Below, piece by piece: positions 49,177 to 59,518 of a stretch of DNA of 64,000 nt; the stretch's first letter is position 1, and each line of letters starts with the position of its first letter. A program made the translations under genes and the position numbers. Origin of the DNA: Bradyrhizobium sp. CCGE-LA001 (GTDB lineage Bacteria; Pseudomonadota; Alphaproteobacteria; Rhizobiales; Xanthobacteraceae); contig NZ_CP013949.1 of NCBI RefSeq assembly GCF_000296215.2, positions 806,001 to 870,000 on the forward strand. Reading direction: 5' to 3'. The notes below the pieces were generated by a model. The model was not told the DNA's origin, did no database searches, and saw only the letters and a program-made list of their open reading frames with translations.

Positions 49177-50370
49177 ATGGCGGTGCGGCGGGGACACACA
49201 ATCAAGGCAGCCCTGCTCCAGGTCCATTCCATCGCGGGCCTCGTGCTCGCGCTGCTGCTCGCCCTGATCGCGCTGACCGGTGCGATCATGAGTTTCGAGG
49301 ACGAAATCGTCGATCATCTCAACGCCGGTATCATGCACGTCGCGCCGCGGGCAGCGCCGACGCTGATGCCCGACGAGCTGGTCGCGCGGCTGAAGGCGAC
49401 GCAGGATGTCGGCAAAGTCTCCGCCGTCATGCTGTCGAGCGATCCGTCCGCAGCTGTGCGGGTTCGCTTCGGCCGCGACGAGCAGGGCGCGAGGCCGGCT
49501 TCGCTTTATGTCGACCCCTATGACGCAAGCGTGCTGGGCTCGCCGCGCGGCGAGGAGTTCTTCGCGACTGTGCGCAAGCTGCATCGCTGGCTGCTGATCC
49601 CCGGCGACGCCAAGGGGTGGGGGCGCCAGGTCACGGGCGTCGCCGCGCTCGGCCTGATCGTGATGCTGATCTCCGGCCTCGTGCTGCGCTGGCCGCGCCG
49701 CGCCGGCAGCGTGAAGATGTGGCTGAAGCCGAATCTTTCGCTCGGCGGCCGCGCTCTGCATCGCTCGCTGCATGCCGTCGTCGGCACCTGGGTGCTTCCG
49801 GTCTATCTGATAATGACGCTCACCGGGCTCTGGTACTCGTTCGACTGGTACAAGGATGGTGTGGTCTGGCTGCTGTCGCGGCCGCATGTCGCCACGGCCA
49901 AGATGCAGCCCAAGATGTCTGCAAAGCCGCCGGGTGAGGCCGGCCGTATCGAGGCGCAAGCGATCGGTTTCGACCAGGCGTGGACGACGTTCCGGCGCGA
50001 GGAGGGTGGCCATTTCGCGAAAGCCCTGCTGACGCTGCCGGCGGGCCCCGGCACGGTGATCCGGATCCGGTCGTGGGCGAAGGAGACGACGCTCGACACC
50101 ACGCGCGACGAATTCCGCATCGATGCCGTCTCGGGACAATTGGTTTCCGCGGAGCGGTACGCCGACAAGACCCTTGGCGAGAAGATCATCGCCAACATGC
50201 TCGACATCCATCGCGGTGCCATCCTGGGCTGGGCGGGCAAGCTCGCCTTCATGATCGCGGCGGCGCTGATGCCGTTGTTCTCGGTCACCGGCATCCTGCT
50301 CTATCTGTCGCGCCGCAAGCTGCGGCGTCCGGCGCAGCCGCCGCTCGGCCGACTCGTTCCCGGCGAGTGA
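49177..50370 (+). CDS. PepSY-associated membrane protein (PiuB-like, iron-regulated)
   Basis: A 397-residue protein with four membrane segments: VHSIAGLVLALLLALIALTG (about 15-40), one near 145-165 (ALGLIVMLISGLVLRWPRR), one near 200-215 and one near 360-380. It opens with the characteristic LLQVHSIAGL and FEDEIVDHLN and has HRWLLIPGDAKGWGRQVTG. Proteins of this family reduce or process ferric siderophores in the periplasm or inner membrane. It starts 2 bp after the receptor stop, so the two form an operon. Confidence 0.9.
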   Translation: MAVRRGHTIKAALLQVHSIAGLVLALLLALIALTGAIMSFEDEIVDHLNAGIMHVAPRAAPTLMPDELVARLKATQDVGKVSAVMLSSDPSAAVRVRFGRDEQGARPASLYVDPYDASVLGSPRGEEFFATVRKLHRWLLIPGDAKGWGRQVTGVAALGLIVMLISGLVLRWPRRAGSVKMWLKPNLSLGGRALHRSLHAVVGTWVLPVYLIMTLTGLWYSFDWYKDGVVWLLSRPHVATAKMQPKMSAKPPGEAGRIEAQAIGFDQAWTTFRREEGGHFAKALLTLPAGPGTVIRIRSWAKETTLDTTRDEFRIDAVSGQLVSAERYADKTLGEKIIANMLDIHRGAILGWAGKLAFMIAAALMPLFSVTGILLYLSRRKLRRPAQPPLGRLVPGE

Positions 50371-50444
50371 GCGGACACGAAGGCTAGCCAAGCCGGCGAC
50401 AATCGTTCAAAAGCCCATGGCCTGTTCTCGTCAAGGTCCCCGCC

Positions 50445-51677
50445 ATGAAGCTTTCCACCGTCACCCCCGCCGAGATCCGCCGCGCGCTGCTGCTGCGCGA
50501 GGAGATCGCGCTGCTCGATCTCAGATATGAGGCGGCGTTCGCGACCGGACATCCGCTGTTCGCCGCCAACATGGCGGCCGATCGGATCGCCGTCGAGGCC
50601 GAGGTCCGGCTGCCGCGCGAGGACGTTCCGATCGTGCTTTACGATGACGGCGAAGGCCTCGTCCCAGTGGGTGCGGAGCGGCTTGCGGCGCTGGGCTACA
50701 CCAACGTTAGCGCGCTGGACGGTGGACTGAAGGCCTGGCGCGCGGCGGACTATCAGGTCTTCGAGGATGTCAATTCCTATTCCAAGGCCTTCGGCGAACT
50801 GGTCGAGTCGCGCCGGCACACGCCCTCGTTCAGCGCCGACGAGGTGGCAAAGCTGATCGCGGACAAGGCCAACATCGCCATCCTCGACGTCCGCCGCTTC
50901 GACGAATACGCGACCATGAACATTCCGGGCTCGGTCAGTGTGCCCGGCGCTGAGCTGGTGCTGCGGGCGGGACAGGCCGCGCCCGATCCTGAAACCACCA
51001 TCATCGTCAATTGCGCCGGCCGCACGCGCTCGATCATCGGCACGCAGTCGCTGATCAATGCCGGCGTGCCCAACAAGGTGCGCGCGCTGCGCAATGGCAC
51101 CATCGGCTGGACGCTGGCGCGACACACACTCGACCACGGTGCCGACAGGCGCGGCGCGATCGGACCGTTCGAGGGCGGTCCGGCCAATGCCCGCGACGTC
51201 GCTTACCGCGCCGGCGTTCGGCATATCGGTGCGAGCGAGATGGCCGCGCTGCTCGCGCAAACTGATCGCACGCTCTATCGCTTCGACGTGCGCGACGCCG
51301 AGGAATATGCCGCCGGCCATCTGCCGGGCTTCCGTCACTATCCTGGCGGCCAGCTCGTTCAGGAGACCGACATGGCGGCGCCGGTGCGCGGCGCACGCAT
51401 TCTCCTGACTGACGACAAGGGTGTCCGTGCCGACATGACGGCGTCATGGCTCGCCCAGATGGGCTGGGAGGTCTATGTGCTCGAAGGCGGCTATGACGGT
51501 GCGCTCGAAATCGGCCCGCCATTGGTGCTGCCTAAGCCGGACCCGGCACATCGTTATCGCCGGCCCTATGAAGGTACCGACGTCGCCGAAGCCGCAATGC
51601 AGGCTTATCTCGATTGGGAGTATGGGCTGGTCGAACAGCTCAGGCTCGACGGCACGCACGGATTCTACGTGATTTGA
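50445..51677 (+). CDS. Triple rhodanese-domain protein
   Basis: A 410-residue protein with three rhodanese-like domains (about 1-105, 125-225, 255-365). The middle one has an active-site cysteine in IIVNCAGRTRSIIG (C190); the corresponding loops of the first (VLYDDGEG) and third (LLTDDKGV) have no cysteine. A C-terminal helical tail ends LRLDGTHGFYVI. Single-cysteine tandem rhodaneses transfer sulfur from thiosulfate or persulfides; the role here is unknown. Confidence 0.87.
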   Translation: MKLSTVTPAEIRRALLLREEIALLDLRYEAAFATGHPLFAANMAADRIAVEAEVRLPREDVPIVLYDDGEGLVPVGAERLAALGYTNVSALDGGLKAWRAADYQVFEDVNSYSKAFGELVESRRHTPSFSADEVAKLIADKANIAILDVRRFDEYATMNIPGSVSVPGAELVLRAGQAAPDPETTIIVNCAGRTRSIIGTQSLINAGVPNKVRALRNGTIGWTLARHTLDHGADRRGAIGPFEGGPANARDVAYRAGVRHIGASEMAALLAQTDRTLYRFDVRDAEEYAAGHLPGFRHYPGGQLVQETDMAAPVRGARILLTDDKGVRADMTASWLAQMGWEVYVLEGGYDGALEIGPPLVLPKPDPAHRYRRPYEGTDVAEAAMQAYLDWEYGLVEQLRLDGTHGFYVI

Positions 51678-51827
51678 TTCTGTCGTCCGTCAACTCCGCG
51701 CAAAGGCGATGCCGTTTGGTAGCCCCTCCCTGCCGCCCGCCATCTTCTCCCCGTATCCACGCCCTATTGTGCCGCGCACCGTCCGCGGTCTAAGAGCTGC
51801 GGCAAAGCTGCTACTTACGGAGACACC

Positions 51828-53072
<1,245 letters not shown>

Positions 53073-53148
53073 AGCGTCATTGACGGCCGGCCGTCGGTCG
53101 ACTTCAATGCGGCCTCCTGATCGAACAACAATAGAAACGGGGGAAACG

Positions 53149-54810
53149 ATGGCGCAACTGCGTGCGAAGCTCTGTGCATTGCCCGTCGGCGCGGCGGCCT
53201 TGCTGGCTGCAAACTGCGCCTCGGCGGCGACGCTGGCGGAAGATGCCGAGGCCGTCTGCAAGGGTCTCGTTGGCGGCGCGGACATCGTGAAGATCGATGC
53301 CGCGACGTTGCAGGCGCCGTCGCCGCTCGCCGTCGCCGAGCGCGGGCCGACTCCGTCGGGACGCGTCACGCCGGCCAATCCCGCCTTCTGCAAGGTGCTC
53401 GGGCATATCGATCCCACCGATCCCAAGGCGCCGCCGATCAAATTCCAGGTCAATCTTCCGGTCGAGTGGAACGGCCGCTCGCTGCAATATGGCGGCGGCG
53501 GTTTCAACGGCGTGCTGATCACCGGCCTGGCGTTGCCGCCGGCCTATCCGTTCGACAAGCCGTCGCCGCTCGCGCGTGGCTTCGTCACCTACGGCACCGA
53601 TTCCGGTCACGAGACCAAGCAGGGCGAGCCGCCGCAGGTTTTCGCACTCAACGACGAAGCGTTCGAGAACTTTGCTCATCGCGCCTACAAGAAGGTGCGC
53701 GATGCCGCCGTCGCGCTGATGCAGCGCGCTTACGGCAAGATGCCTGAGAAGATGTATTTCATGGGCTCGTCCGAGGGCGGCCGCGAGGGCCTCACCATGG
53801 CGCAGCGCTATCCCGACGATTTCGACGGAATTTTCGCCCGCGTGCCCGTAATCAATTGGGTCGGCCTGCAGCATGCCGGCACGCGCGCGGGCCTTGCGAC
53901 CATGGGCGAGGGCTGGATCAATCCGGCGCAGGTCAAGCTCGTGGGCGATGCGGTGCGCTCGGCTTGCGACAAGGCCGATGGCTCTGACGATGCGCTGGTG
54001 CAGGATCCCGTGTCCTGCAAGGCGGCATTCAAGGTTGAGACGCTGCGCTGCGCCGCGGGCCAGAGCGGCGATCAATGCCTCACCGAGGCGCAGATCAAGG
54101 CCGTCAACACGCTGCACGGGACCTACAAATTCCCGTTCCCGCTCGCCAATGGTCTTGACGATTATCCGGGTTGGGGCATCTCCGGCGAGGACATACCGGC
54201 CGTCGGCCCGACCGGCGGCTGGGTCGCCTGGTGGCTCGGCACCGCGCCGCCCGCGCAGCCGCCGACACCCAACAACGGCATCGCCTGGATCTACGGCGCC
54301 GGCGGCATTCAATATGTGTTCGCGCGCGATCCGAAGCTCGACGTCACCACCTACAAGGTGGAGGAGCACAAAGCGCGGCTGCTCGAAGTCTCCAGGTTGA
54401 TGGATTCGACCGATCCCGATCTCAGCCGCTTCCGGGCCCGCGGCGGCCGGCTGATCATGCTCGAGCACATGGCCGATTACGCGCAGAGCCCCTATGCCGG
54501 CATCCGCTATTTCGAGAGCGTGGAGCGCAAGCTCGGCAAGGCAGAGACCGCCGAGTTCGCCCGCCTCTACACCGCGCCCGGCGTCGACCATGTCGGCTCC
54601 GGCGCGCCGGCCAATGTCGACATGCTGAGCGTGCTGGTCGACTGGGTCGAGAAGGGCAAGGCGCCGGGCGACCTCGAAGTCACCGAGCAGAAGGTGGAGG
54701 CGCCGTCCTTTGCAGTGACGCGTGCGCTGCCGCTGTGCCGCTGGCCGTCCTGGCCGCACTACAAGAGTGGTTCGGTGACGGAGGCTTCGAGCTTTACCTG
54801 CGCGCCGTAG
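53149..54810 (+). CDS. Tannase/feruloyl esterase family protein
   Basis: A 553-residue exported hydrolase: signal peptide MAQLRAKLCALPVGAAALLA (ending ANCASA), oxyanion-hole region SLQYGGGGFNGVL, nucleophile elbow YFMGSSEGGREGLTMAQRYP (Ser in GSSEGG), and His in PGVDHVGSGAPANVD. Paired cysteines match the family's conserved disulphides. It hydrolyses esters of phenolic acids; exact substrate unknown. GGGGGA precedes the ATG at 53149. Confidence 0.9.
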   Translation: MAQLRAKLCALPVGAAALLAANCASAATLAEDAEAVCKGLVGGADIVKIDAATLQAPSPLAVAERGPTPSGRVTPANPAFCKVLGHIDPTDPKAPPIKFQVNLPVEWNGRSLQYGGGGFNGVLITGLALPPAYPFDKPSPLARGFVTYGTDSGHETKQGEPPQVFALNDEAFENFAHRAYKKVRDAAVALMQRAYGKMPEKMYFMGSSEGGREGLTMAQRYPDDFDGIFARVPVINWVGLQHAGTRAGLATMGEGWINPAQVKLVGDAVRSACDKADGSDDALVQDPVSCKAAFKVETLRCAAGQSGDQCLTEAQIKAVNTLHGTYKFPFPLANGLDDYPGWGISGEDIPAVGPTGGWVAWWLGTAPPAQPPTPNNGIAWIYGAGGIQYVFARDPKLDVTTYKVEEHKARLLEVSRLMDSTDPDLSRFRARGGRLIMLEHMADYAQSPYAGIRYFESVERKLGKAETAEFARLYTAPGVDHVGSGAPANVDMLSVLVDWVEKGKAPGDLEVTEQKVEAPSFAVTRALPLCRWPSWPHYKSGSVTEASSFTCAP

Positions 54811-54850
54811 ACGAACCGCTCGTTTGACAACCGCCGCGCGCTCAGCTAGA

Positions 54851-54868
54851 TATTTCGCATGCGAAATA
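54851..54868. promoter_or_regulatory. Perfect 18-bp palindrome overlapping the marR start codon
   Basis: TATTTCGCATGCGAAATA is a perfect inverted repeat, and its central ATG (54859-54861) is the start codon of the MarR gene. MarR dimers bind 16-20-bp palindromes of this type, so this is a likely self-repression site, blocking both transcription and initiation of the regulator. Confidence 0.7.
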
Positions 54869-55308
54869 ATAGCGCCGGCGCGCGGCACCATCGGCTGATC
54901 TACCTGCTGAGCGTCGCGCACCGCCGGCTGCAGCGCTGGATGGCGACGCGGCCCGAGAGCGAGGTGACGCCGGCGCAGGCCGGGCTATTGTTCATCCTCG
55001 GCAAGCAGGATGGCGTGCTGATGGGCGAGGCGGGCGCGGCGCTCGATCTGGGGCCGGCCGGCATTTCCGGCCTGGTCGATCGCACCGAGGCGGCGAAGCT
55101 GATAGAGCGGCGGGCCGACCGTGAGGACGGACGCGCCTGGCGGATCTGGCTGACGCCGAAGGGACGCACCGCGCTGGCTCAGGCGAAGGCCGGCGCGGCA
55201 GAGGTCAATGCGGCGCTGACGGAAGGATTTACGGCCGCGGAGATCGACATCGTCGCGCGCTGGCTGACGAGCATTCAGGACAAGTTTCCAAGAGGAGCAG
55301 AGCAATGA
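54859..55308 (+). CDS. MarR family transcriptional regulator
   Basis: A 149-residue winged helix-turn-helix regulator: LLSVAHRRLQRWMATRPESE, ALDLGPAGISGLVDRTEAAK (recognition helix) and the wing RRADREDGRAWRIWLTPKGR. The start codon lies in an 18-bp palindrome. It overlaps the downstream enoyl-CoA hydratase/isomerase by 4 bp, forming an operon, which suggests control by a CoA-linked or aromatic metabolite. Confidence 0.93.
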   Translation: MRNNSAGARHHRLIYLLSVAHRRLQRWMATRPESEVTPAQAGLLFILGKQDGVLMGEAGAALDLGPAGISGLVDRTEAAKLIERRADREDGRAWRIWLTPKGRTALAQAKAGAAEVNAALTEGFTAAEIDIVARWLTSIQDKFPRGAEQ

Positions 55309-56075
55309 CCGAGCACGTCCGGATCGAGAACAACGGTGGAATTCTCACCCTCACGCTGGCGCGCCCCGACAAGAAGAACGCCCTCACGGATGCGATGTAC
55401 GGCAAGCTCGCCGACGCCATCGAATCCGCCGAGTTCGATCCATCGACCCGCGTGATCCTGATCCGCGGCGAGGGCGACATGTTCACCGCAGGCAACGACG
55501 TCGGTGAATTCGCGGCCGTCGCAGTCGGAAAATCGGAAGGCAGCCGCAACGTGGTGCGCTTCATCCAGTCGCTGGCGCGCTGCATCCGGCCGCTGGTTGC
55601 GGCGGTGCAGGGCCGCGCCGTCGGCGTCGGCACCACGATGCTGCTGCATTGCGACCTCGTCGTGCTCGCGGATAACGCGCAATTGTCGACGCCGTTCGTC
55701 AGCCTCGCGCTGGTGCCGGAAGCGGCCTCCAGCCTGTTGATGCCGGCGCGCATCGGTTATGCCCGCGCCTATGAGATGTTCGCGCTCGGCGAGGCCGTTC
55801 CCGCCAAATCCGCACTGGAATGGGGCCTCGCCAACCGCGTGGTGCCGCTCGACAAGCTCGACGCCGAGGCGCTGGCGCTCGCGCAGCGACTTGCCCGCCA
55901 GCCGGCCGGTGCGCTCACGGCCACCAAGAAGCTGATGCGAAACGGCGAGGTGCTGGTCGCGCAGATGCAGGCCGAAGGCGAGCAGTTCGCGCAGCGCCTG
56001 CGCACCGCGGAGGCGCGTGAGGCGTTCACTGCCTTTGCCGAGCGCCGTCCGCCGGATTTTACGAAGGTCGCGTGA
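55305..56075 (+). CDS. Enoyl-CoA hydratase/isomerase family protein
   Basis: A 256-residue crotonase-fold protein. It has the oxyanion-hole loops FTAGNDVGEFA and QGRAVGVGTTMLLHCDLVVL, and VSLALVPEAASSLLMPARIG; the VPEAASS pattern is typical of delta3-delta2 enoyl-CoA isomerases (one acidic residue) rather than hydratases with two. Acts on fatty or aromatic acyl-CoA intermediates. It overlaps the marR stop by 4 bp (ATGA). Confidence 0.9.
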   Translation: MTEHVRIENNGGILTLTLARPDKKNALTDAMYGKLADAIESAEFDPSTRVILIRGEGDMFTAGNDVGEFAAVAVGKSEGSRNVVRFIQSLARCIRPLVAAVQGRAVGVGTTMLLHCDLVVLADNAQLSTPFVSLALVPEAASSLLMPARIGYARAYEMFALGEAVPAKSALEWGLANRVVPLDKLDAEALALAQRLARQPAGALTATKKLMRNGEVLVAQMQAEGEQFAQRLRTAEAREAFTAFAERRPPDFTKVA

Positions 56076-56187
56076 GGGAACGCGGGCGCGCTGGGACAGC
56101 GCAGCAGATATTTGATTAAAGTCTTAACCAAACCTTGGCATGTCGCGGTGCAGGGTGGCCTCCTTGTGAAGAGTAGGCCTCTCGCCC

Positions 56188-58269
56188 ATGGCAATGTTTA
56201 AGAAATCGGTAAGCACGCTTCTCCTGGTCCTGATGGCCCTGCTGGCGGTGGGCGCGCTGACCAGCACGGCGATCCAGATGTTCGGGGCGTTCGGCCGCTA
56301 CAGCGACAGCCTGGAGACCGAGCGGCTGGCGAACGCCGACAAGGCGATCTTCCAGGGCGTGCTGTCCTTGCGCAACAATCGCGGCGATGCCCAGAGCGCG
56401 CTGCTCGGCGAGGACGATCCGCGCGCCAAGCTCGGCACCGCCGAGAAGGCAGAGCAGGCCGGCTTTGACGCCATCGTCGCCGCGCTTGCAACCGTCGAAT
56501 TCGCCCGGCGCGATGAGCTCGCAAGCACGCTGAAGCAGCGCTGGGGCGAGGCCGCGCCGAAGTTCCAGCTGTTCTACGACGAGGCCAAGCTGCCCCGCGC
56601 CGAGCGCAAGGTCGAGCGCACCGCCCCCTGGTACGATGCCGTCACCAAGGTGATCGAGACCGCCAATCTCGCATCCACCGCGGTGTCGAACCGCGCCTGG
56701 ATGAACGATCCCTATATCGCCCGTATGATCCAAGCCCGTCGCCTCGCCTGGCAGGTGCGTGACCGCTACGGCATCCAGTGCTCGACCCTGCGCTCGAACG
56801 TCAACAGCTCAAAGCCGCTCGACGACGCCCAAAAGCAGACCGTCGCCGGCTGGAACGGCATCGTCACCGCCGGCTGGACCGGCATGGAGGAGCTGCTGGC
56901 CGCGCCCGACGTGACGCCGGACCTCGTTAACACGGCCAAGGAGGCACGCGCCAAGACCGACGGCGCCCTCAAGCAGATCGGCGAAGTCACCAAGAACCTG
57001 GACGGCAGCGGCCGGCCGGCGATGCCCGCCTCGGAATGGAACGCGCTGTGCCAATCGCCGTTTGCGTCCATCGTCGCGGTCGCACACAAGGCGCTCGACC
57101 TGTCGATCGCGCGCGCGGAGGCGGTTCAAGCGAAGGCCCTCACCAATCTCATCGTGCAATCGTTCGCGTTCGTGCTGGCGCTGGCCGTGACCCTGGCCGG
57201 CGTGTTCGTGGTGCGCAACCGCCTCATGCGCCCGGTGCGCGCCATTCTCGATGCCATCGCCCGCATCAGCGCGCGCGACTATGCGACGCCGGTGCCGCAA
57301 TCCCGCCATCCCGACGAGTTCGGCACCATGGCTGCTGCGCTGGAAAGCCTGCGCGAGAGCGCGGCGACCGCGGAACGCCTGGGCCTGGAACGCGAATCGC
57401 AGCAGGCGCTGCAGCTCGCCCGGTCCGGCACGGTCGATGCGGCCTGCCGCAGCTTCGACGATACCGTGCAGGCCGTCATCCACAGCGTCGCGGCGTCGAC
57501 GCGGGAGCTCGATGCCACCGCGACCAACGTGCGCTCGCTGGTCTCGGAATCCAGCAGCCAGACCGCGGCAGTCTCCTCCGCGGCCGAGCAGGCCACCAAC
57601 AATCTCGAGACCATCGCAGCCGCAACCGAGGAGCTCTCCGCATCCGTCGGCGAGATCTCCGCGCAGGTGCAGTCGAGCGCGCGCGAGGCCCGCGAGGCCG
57701 TCGCGCAGGCCGCGCAGACCAATGCGACCGTCGAGATCCTCGACCAGACCGCAAGCCGCATCGGCGAGGTCGTGAAGATGATCAACGCCATCGCTGCCCA
57801 GACCAACCTTCTGGCCCTGAATGCCACGATCGAGGCGGCGCGCGCGGGCGAGGCCGGCCGCGGCTTCGCCGTGGTCGCCGGCGAGGTGAAGAGCCTCGCG
57901 GCGCAGACCGCGACCGCGACGGAAGAGATCTCGCGCCAGGTCGCGGAGATCCAGGGCGCCACCGGCCAGGCCGTCGCCGCCATCCGCTCGATCGGCGGCG
58001 CCATCAGCGGCATCGACGAGAAGATGACGGCGATTGCCGCCGCCGTCGAGGAGCAGCGCGCGGCCACCACCGAGATCTCGCGCAACTTCCAGCAGGCGGC
58101 CCAGGGCACCCGCGAGGTCACCGACACCATCGGCAGCGTTGCCAGCCTCAATCAGGAGACCGGCAACGCCGGCACGGTGCTCTCGGACTCCGTCAGGAAG
58201 ATGTCGGCCGACGCCGATCGTCTCCGCGTTGCGGTCGAGGGCTTCCTGGGCGCGGTGAAGACCGCGTAG
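56188..58269 (+). CDS. Methyl-accepting chemotaxis protein
   Basis: A 693-residue chemoreceptor. It has a membrane segment near residues 10-32, a periplasmic helical sensor (about 33-315), a second membrane segment (about 318-340), a HAMP domain (about 341-395), and the long cytoplasmic helical hairpin with the highly conserved tip INAIAAQTNLLALNATIEAA followed by RAGEAGRGFAVVAGEVKSLA. The sensor is unlike the usual Cache families I know; its ligand is unknown. Surrounding genes are metabolic, not chemotaxis genes. Confidence 0.92.
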   Translation: MAMFKKSVSTLLLVLMALLAVGALTSTAIQMFGAFGRYSDSLETERLANADKAIFQGVLSLRNNRGDAQSALLGEDDPRAKLGTAEKAEQAGFDAIVAALATVEFARRDELASTLKQRWGEAAPKFQLFYDEAKLPRAERKVERTAPWYDAVTKVIETANLASTAVSNRAWMNDPYIARMIQARRLAWQVRDRYGIQCSTLRSNVNSSKPLDDAQKQTVAGWNGIVTAGWTGMEELLAAPDVTPDLVNTAKEARAKTDGALKQIGEVTKNLDGSGRPAMPASEWNALCQSPFASIVAVAHKALDLSIARAEAVQAKALTNLIVQSFAFVLALAVTLAGVFVVRNRLMRPVRAILDAIARISARDYATPVPQSRHPDEFGTMAAALESLRESAATAERLGLERESQQALQLARSGTVDAACRSFDDTVQAVIHSVAASTRELDATATNVRSLVSESSSQTAAVSSAAEQATNNLETIAAATEELSASVGEISAQVQSSAREAREAVAQAAQTNATVEILDQTASRIGEVVKMINAIAAQTNLLALNATIEAARAGEAGRGFAVVAGEVKSLAAQTATATEEISRQVAEIQGATGQAVAAIRSIGGAISGIDEKMTAIAAAVEEQRAATTEISRNFQQAAQGTREVTDTIGSVASLNQETGNAGTVLSDSVRKMSADADRLRVAVEGFLGAVKTA

Positions 58270-58394
58270 TCTCGCCTCATTCCCATCCTGACGCCCTGCG
58301 TTCGGCATTGCCGCGAGTTCGCGCGGCGGGTACATCTGTGGCGCCGCGTCACGTAGGCGGCAACAGACGCAAGATATCAGGGATGGAGAGTTCG

Positions 58395-59336
58395 ATGCCG
58401 GTCACGCCACAACACAAGGCCCAGCGCCCCTATCGCGGTGTGTTCCCGGTCGCGCCCACCATCTTCGACGAGCGCGGCGAGCTCGACCTCGAGGGCCAGC
58501 GCCGCTGCATCGATTTCATGATCGATGCCGGCTCGAACGGCCTCTGCATCCTCGCCAACTTCTCCGAGCAGTTCGTGCTCACCGACGCCGAGCGCGAGAC
58601 CGTGATGCATGCGGTGCTGGAACACGTCGCCGGCCGGGTTCCCGTGATCGTCACCACCACGCATTTCAGCTCGTCCGTCTGCGCCGCGCGCAGCAAGCAG
58701 GCCGAGGCGGCCGGTGCCGCCATGGTGATGGTGATGCCGCCCTATCACGGCGCGACCTTCCGGGTGCCCGAGAAAGGCATCGTCGAATTCTTCAAGGTAC
58801 TGTCGGGTGCGATCGACATTCCCATCATGATCCAGGACGCGCCGGTCGCCGGCACGCCGCTCTCGGTCGAGCTGCTCGCGCGGCTCGCGCGCGAATTTTC
58901 CAACATCCGCTATTTCAAGATCGAGGTCGCAGGCGCGGCTTCGAAACTGCGCAGCCTGATCGAGGCCGGTGGCAAGGACATCGAAGGCCCCTGGGACGGC
59001 GAGGAGGCGATCACGCTCTTGGCCGATCTCGATGCCGGCGCCACCGGCGCGATGACCGGCGGCGGCTATCCCGACGGCATCCGCCAGATCATTGATCCCT
59101 ATTTTGCCGGCAAGCGCGAGGAAGCCAAGGCCGCCTATGAGCGCTGGCTGCCGCTGATCAATTACGAGAATCGCCAATGCGGCCTGATCGCCTGCAAGGT
59201 CATGATGCAGGCCGGTGGCGTGATCAAGTCCGACGCGGTGCGCCACCCGCTGCAGCCGCTGCATCCCGCGACGCGCGCGGGCCTGTTGGAGCTCGCCAAG
59301 GAGCGCGATGCGCTGGCGCTGCGGTGGGGAAAGTAG
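58395..59336 (+). CDS. DapA-family dehydratase, L-2-keto-3-deoxyarabonate dehydratase-like
   Basis: A 313-residue enzyme of the DapA superfamily: FPVAPTIFDERGELDLEGQR, CILANFSEQFVLTDAERETV, VMVMPPYHGATFRVPEKG, QDAPVAGTPL, YFKIEVAGAASKLRSLIEAG and EGPWDGEEAITLLADLDAGA. The replacement of GTTGE by ANFSEQ and of the Tyr motif by QDAP matches, as I recall, KDA dehydratase of Azospirillum (L-arabinose pathway). The Schiff-base lysine is K175. ATG 58395 follows GGAGAG; an ATG at 58383 is an alternative. Confidence 0.85.
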   Translation: MPVTPQHKAQRPYRGVFPVAPTIFDERGELDLEGQRRCIDFMIDAGSNGLCILANFSEQFVLTDAERETVMHAVLEHVAGRVPVIVTTTHFSSSVCAARSKQAEAAGAAMVMVMPPYHGATFRVPEKGIVEFFKVLSGAIDIPIMIQDAPVAGTPLSVELLARLAREFSNIRYFKIEVAGAASKLRSLIEAGGKDIEGPWDGEEAITLLADLDAGATGAMTGGGYPDGIRQIIDPYFAGKREEAKAAYERWLPLINYENRQCGLIACKVMMQAGGVIKSDAVRHPLQPLHPATRAGLLELAKERDALALRWGK

Positions 59337-59518
59337 CGCCAAGCGTTCGGCTAAGGCGTCGAATTGGCCGATTCAGCCGGTTTCCCCCGGCCCGGTGATC
59401 AAGTATCGTAAGCTCGCCAACCAAGCCGCGGAGCAGTCTCAAGACATCGCCCAACACCTCTTCATTATGCCGTTATCCCAAGCCAGGTTGGCCCGAACCG
59501 ACAAAGGGAGGCAGTGCC

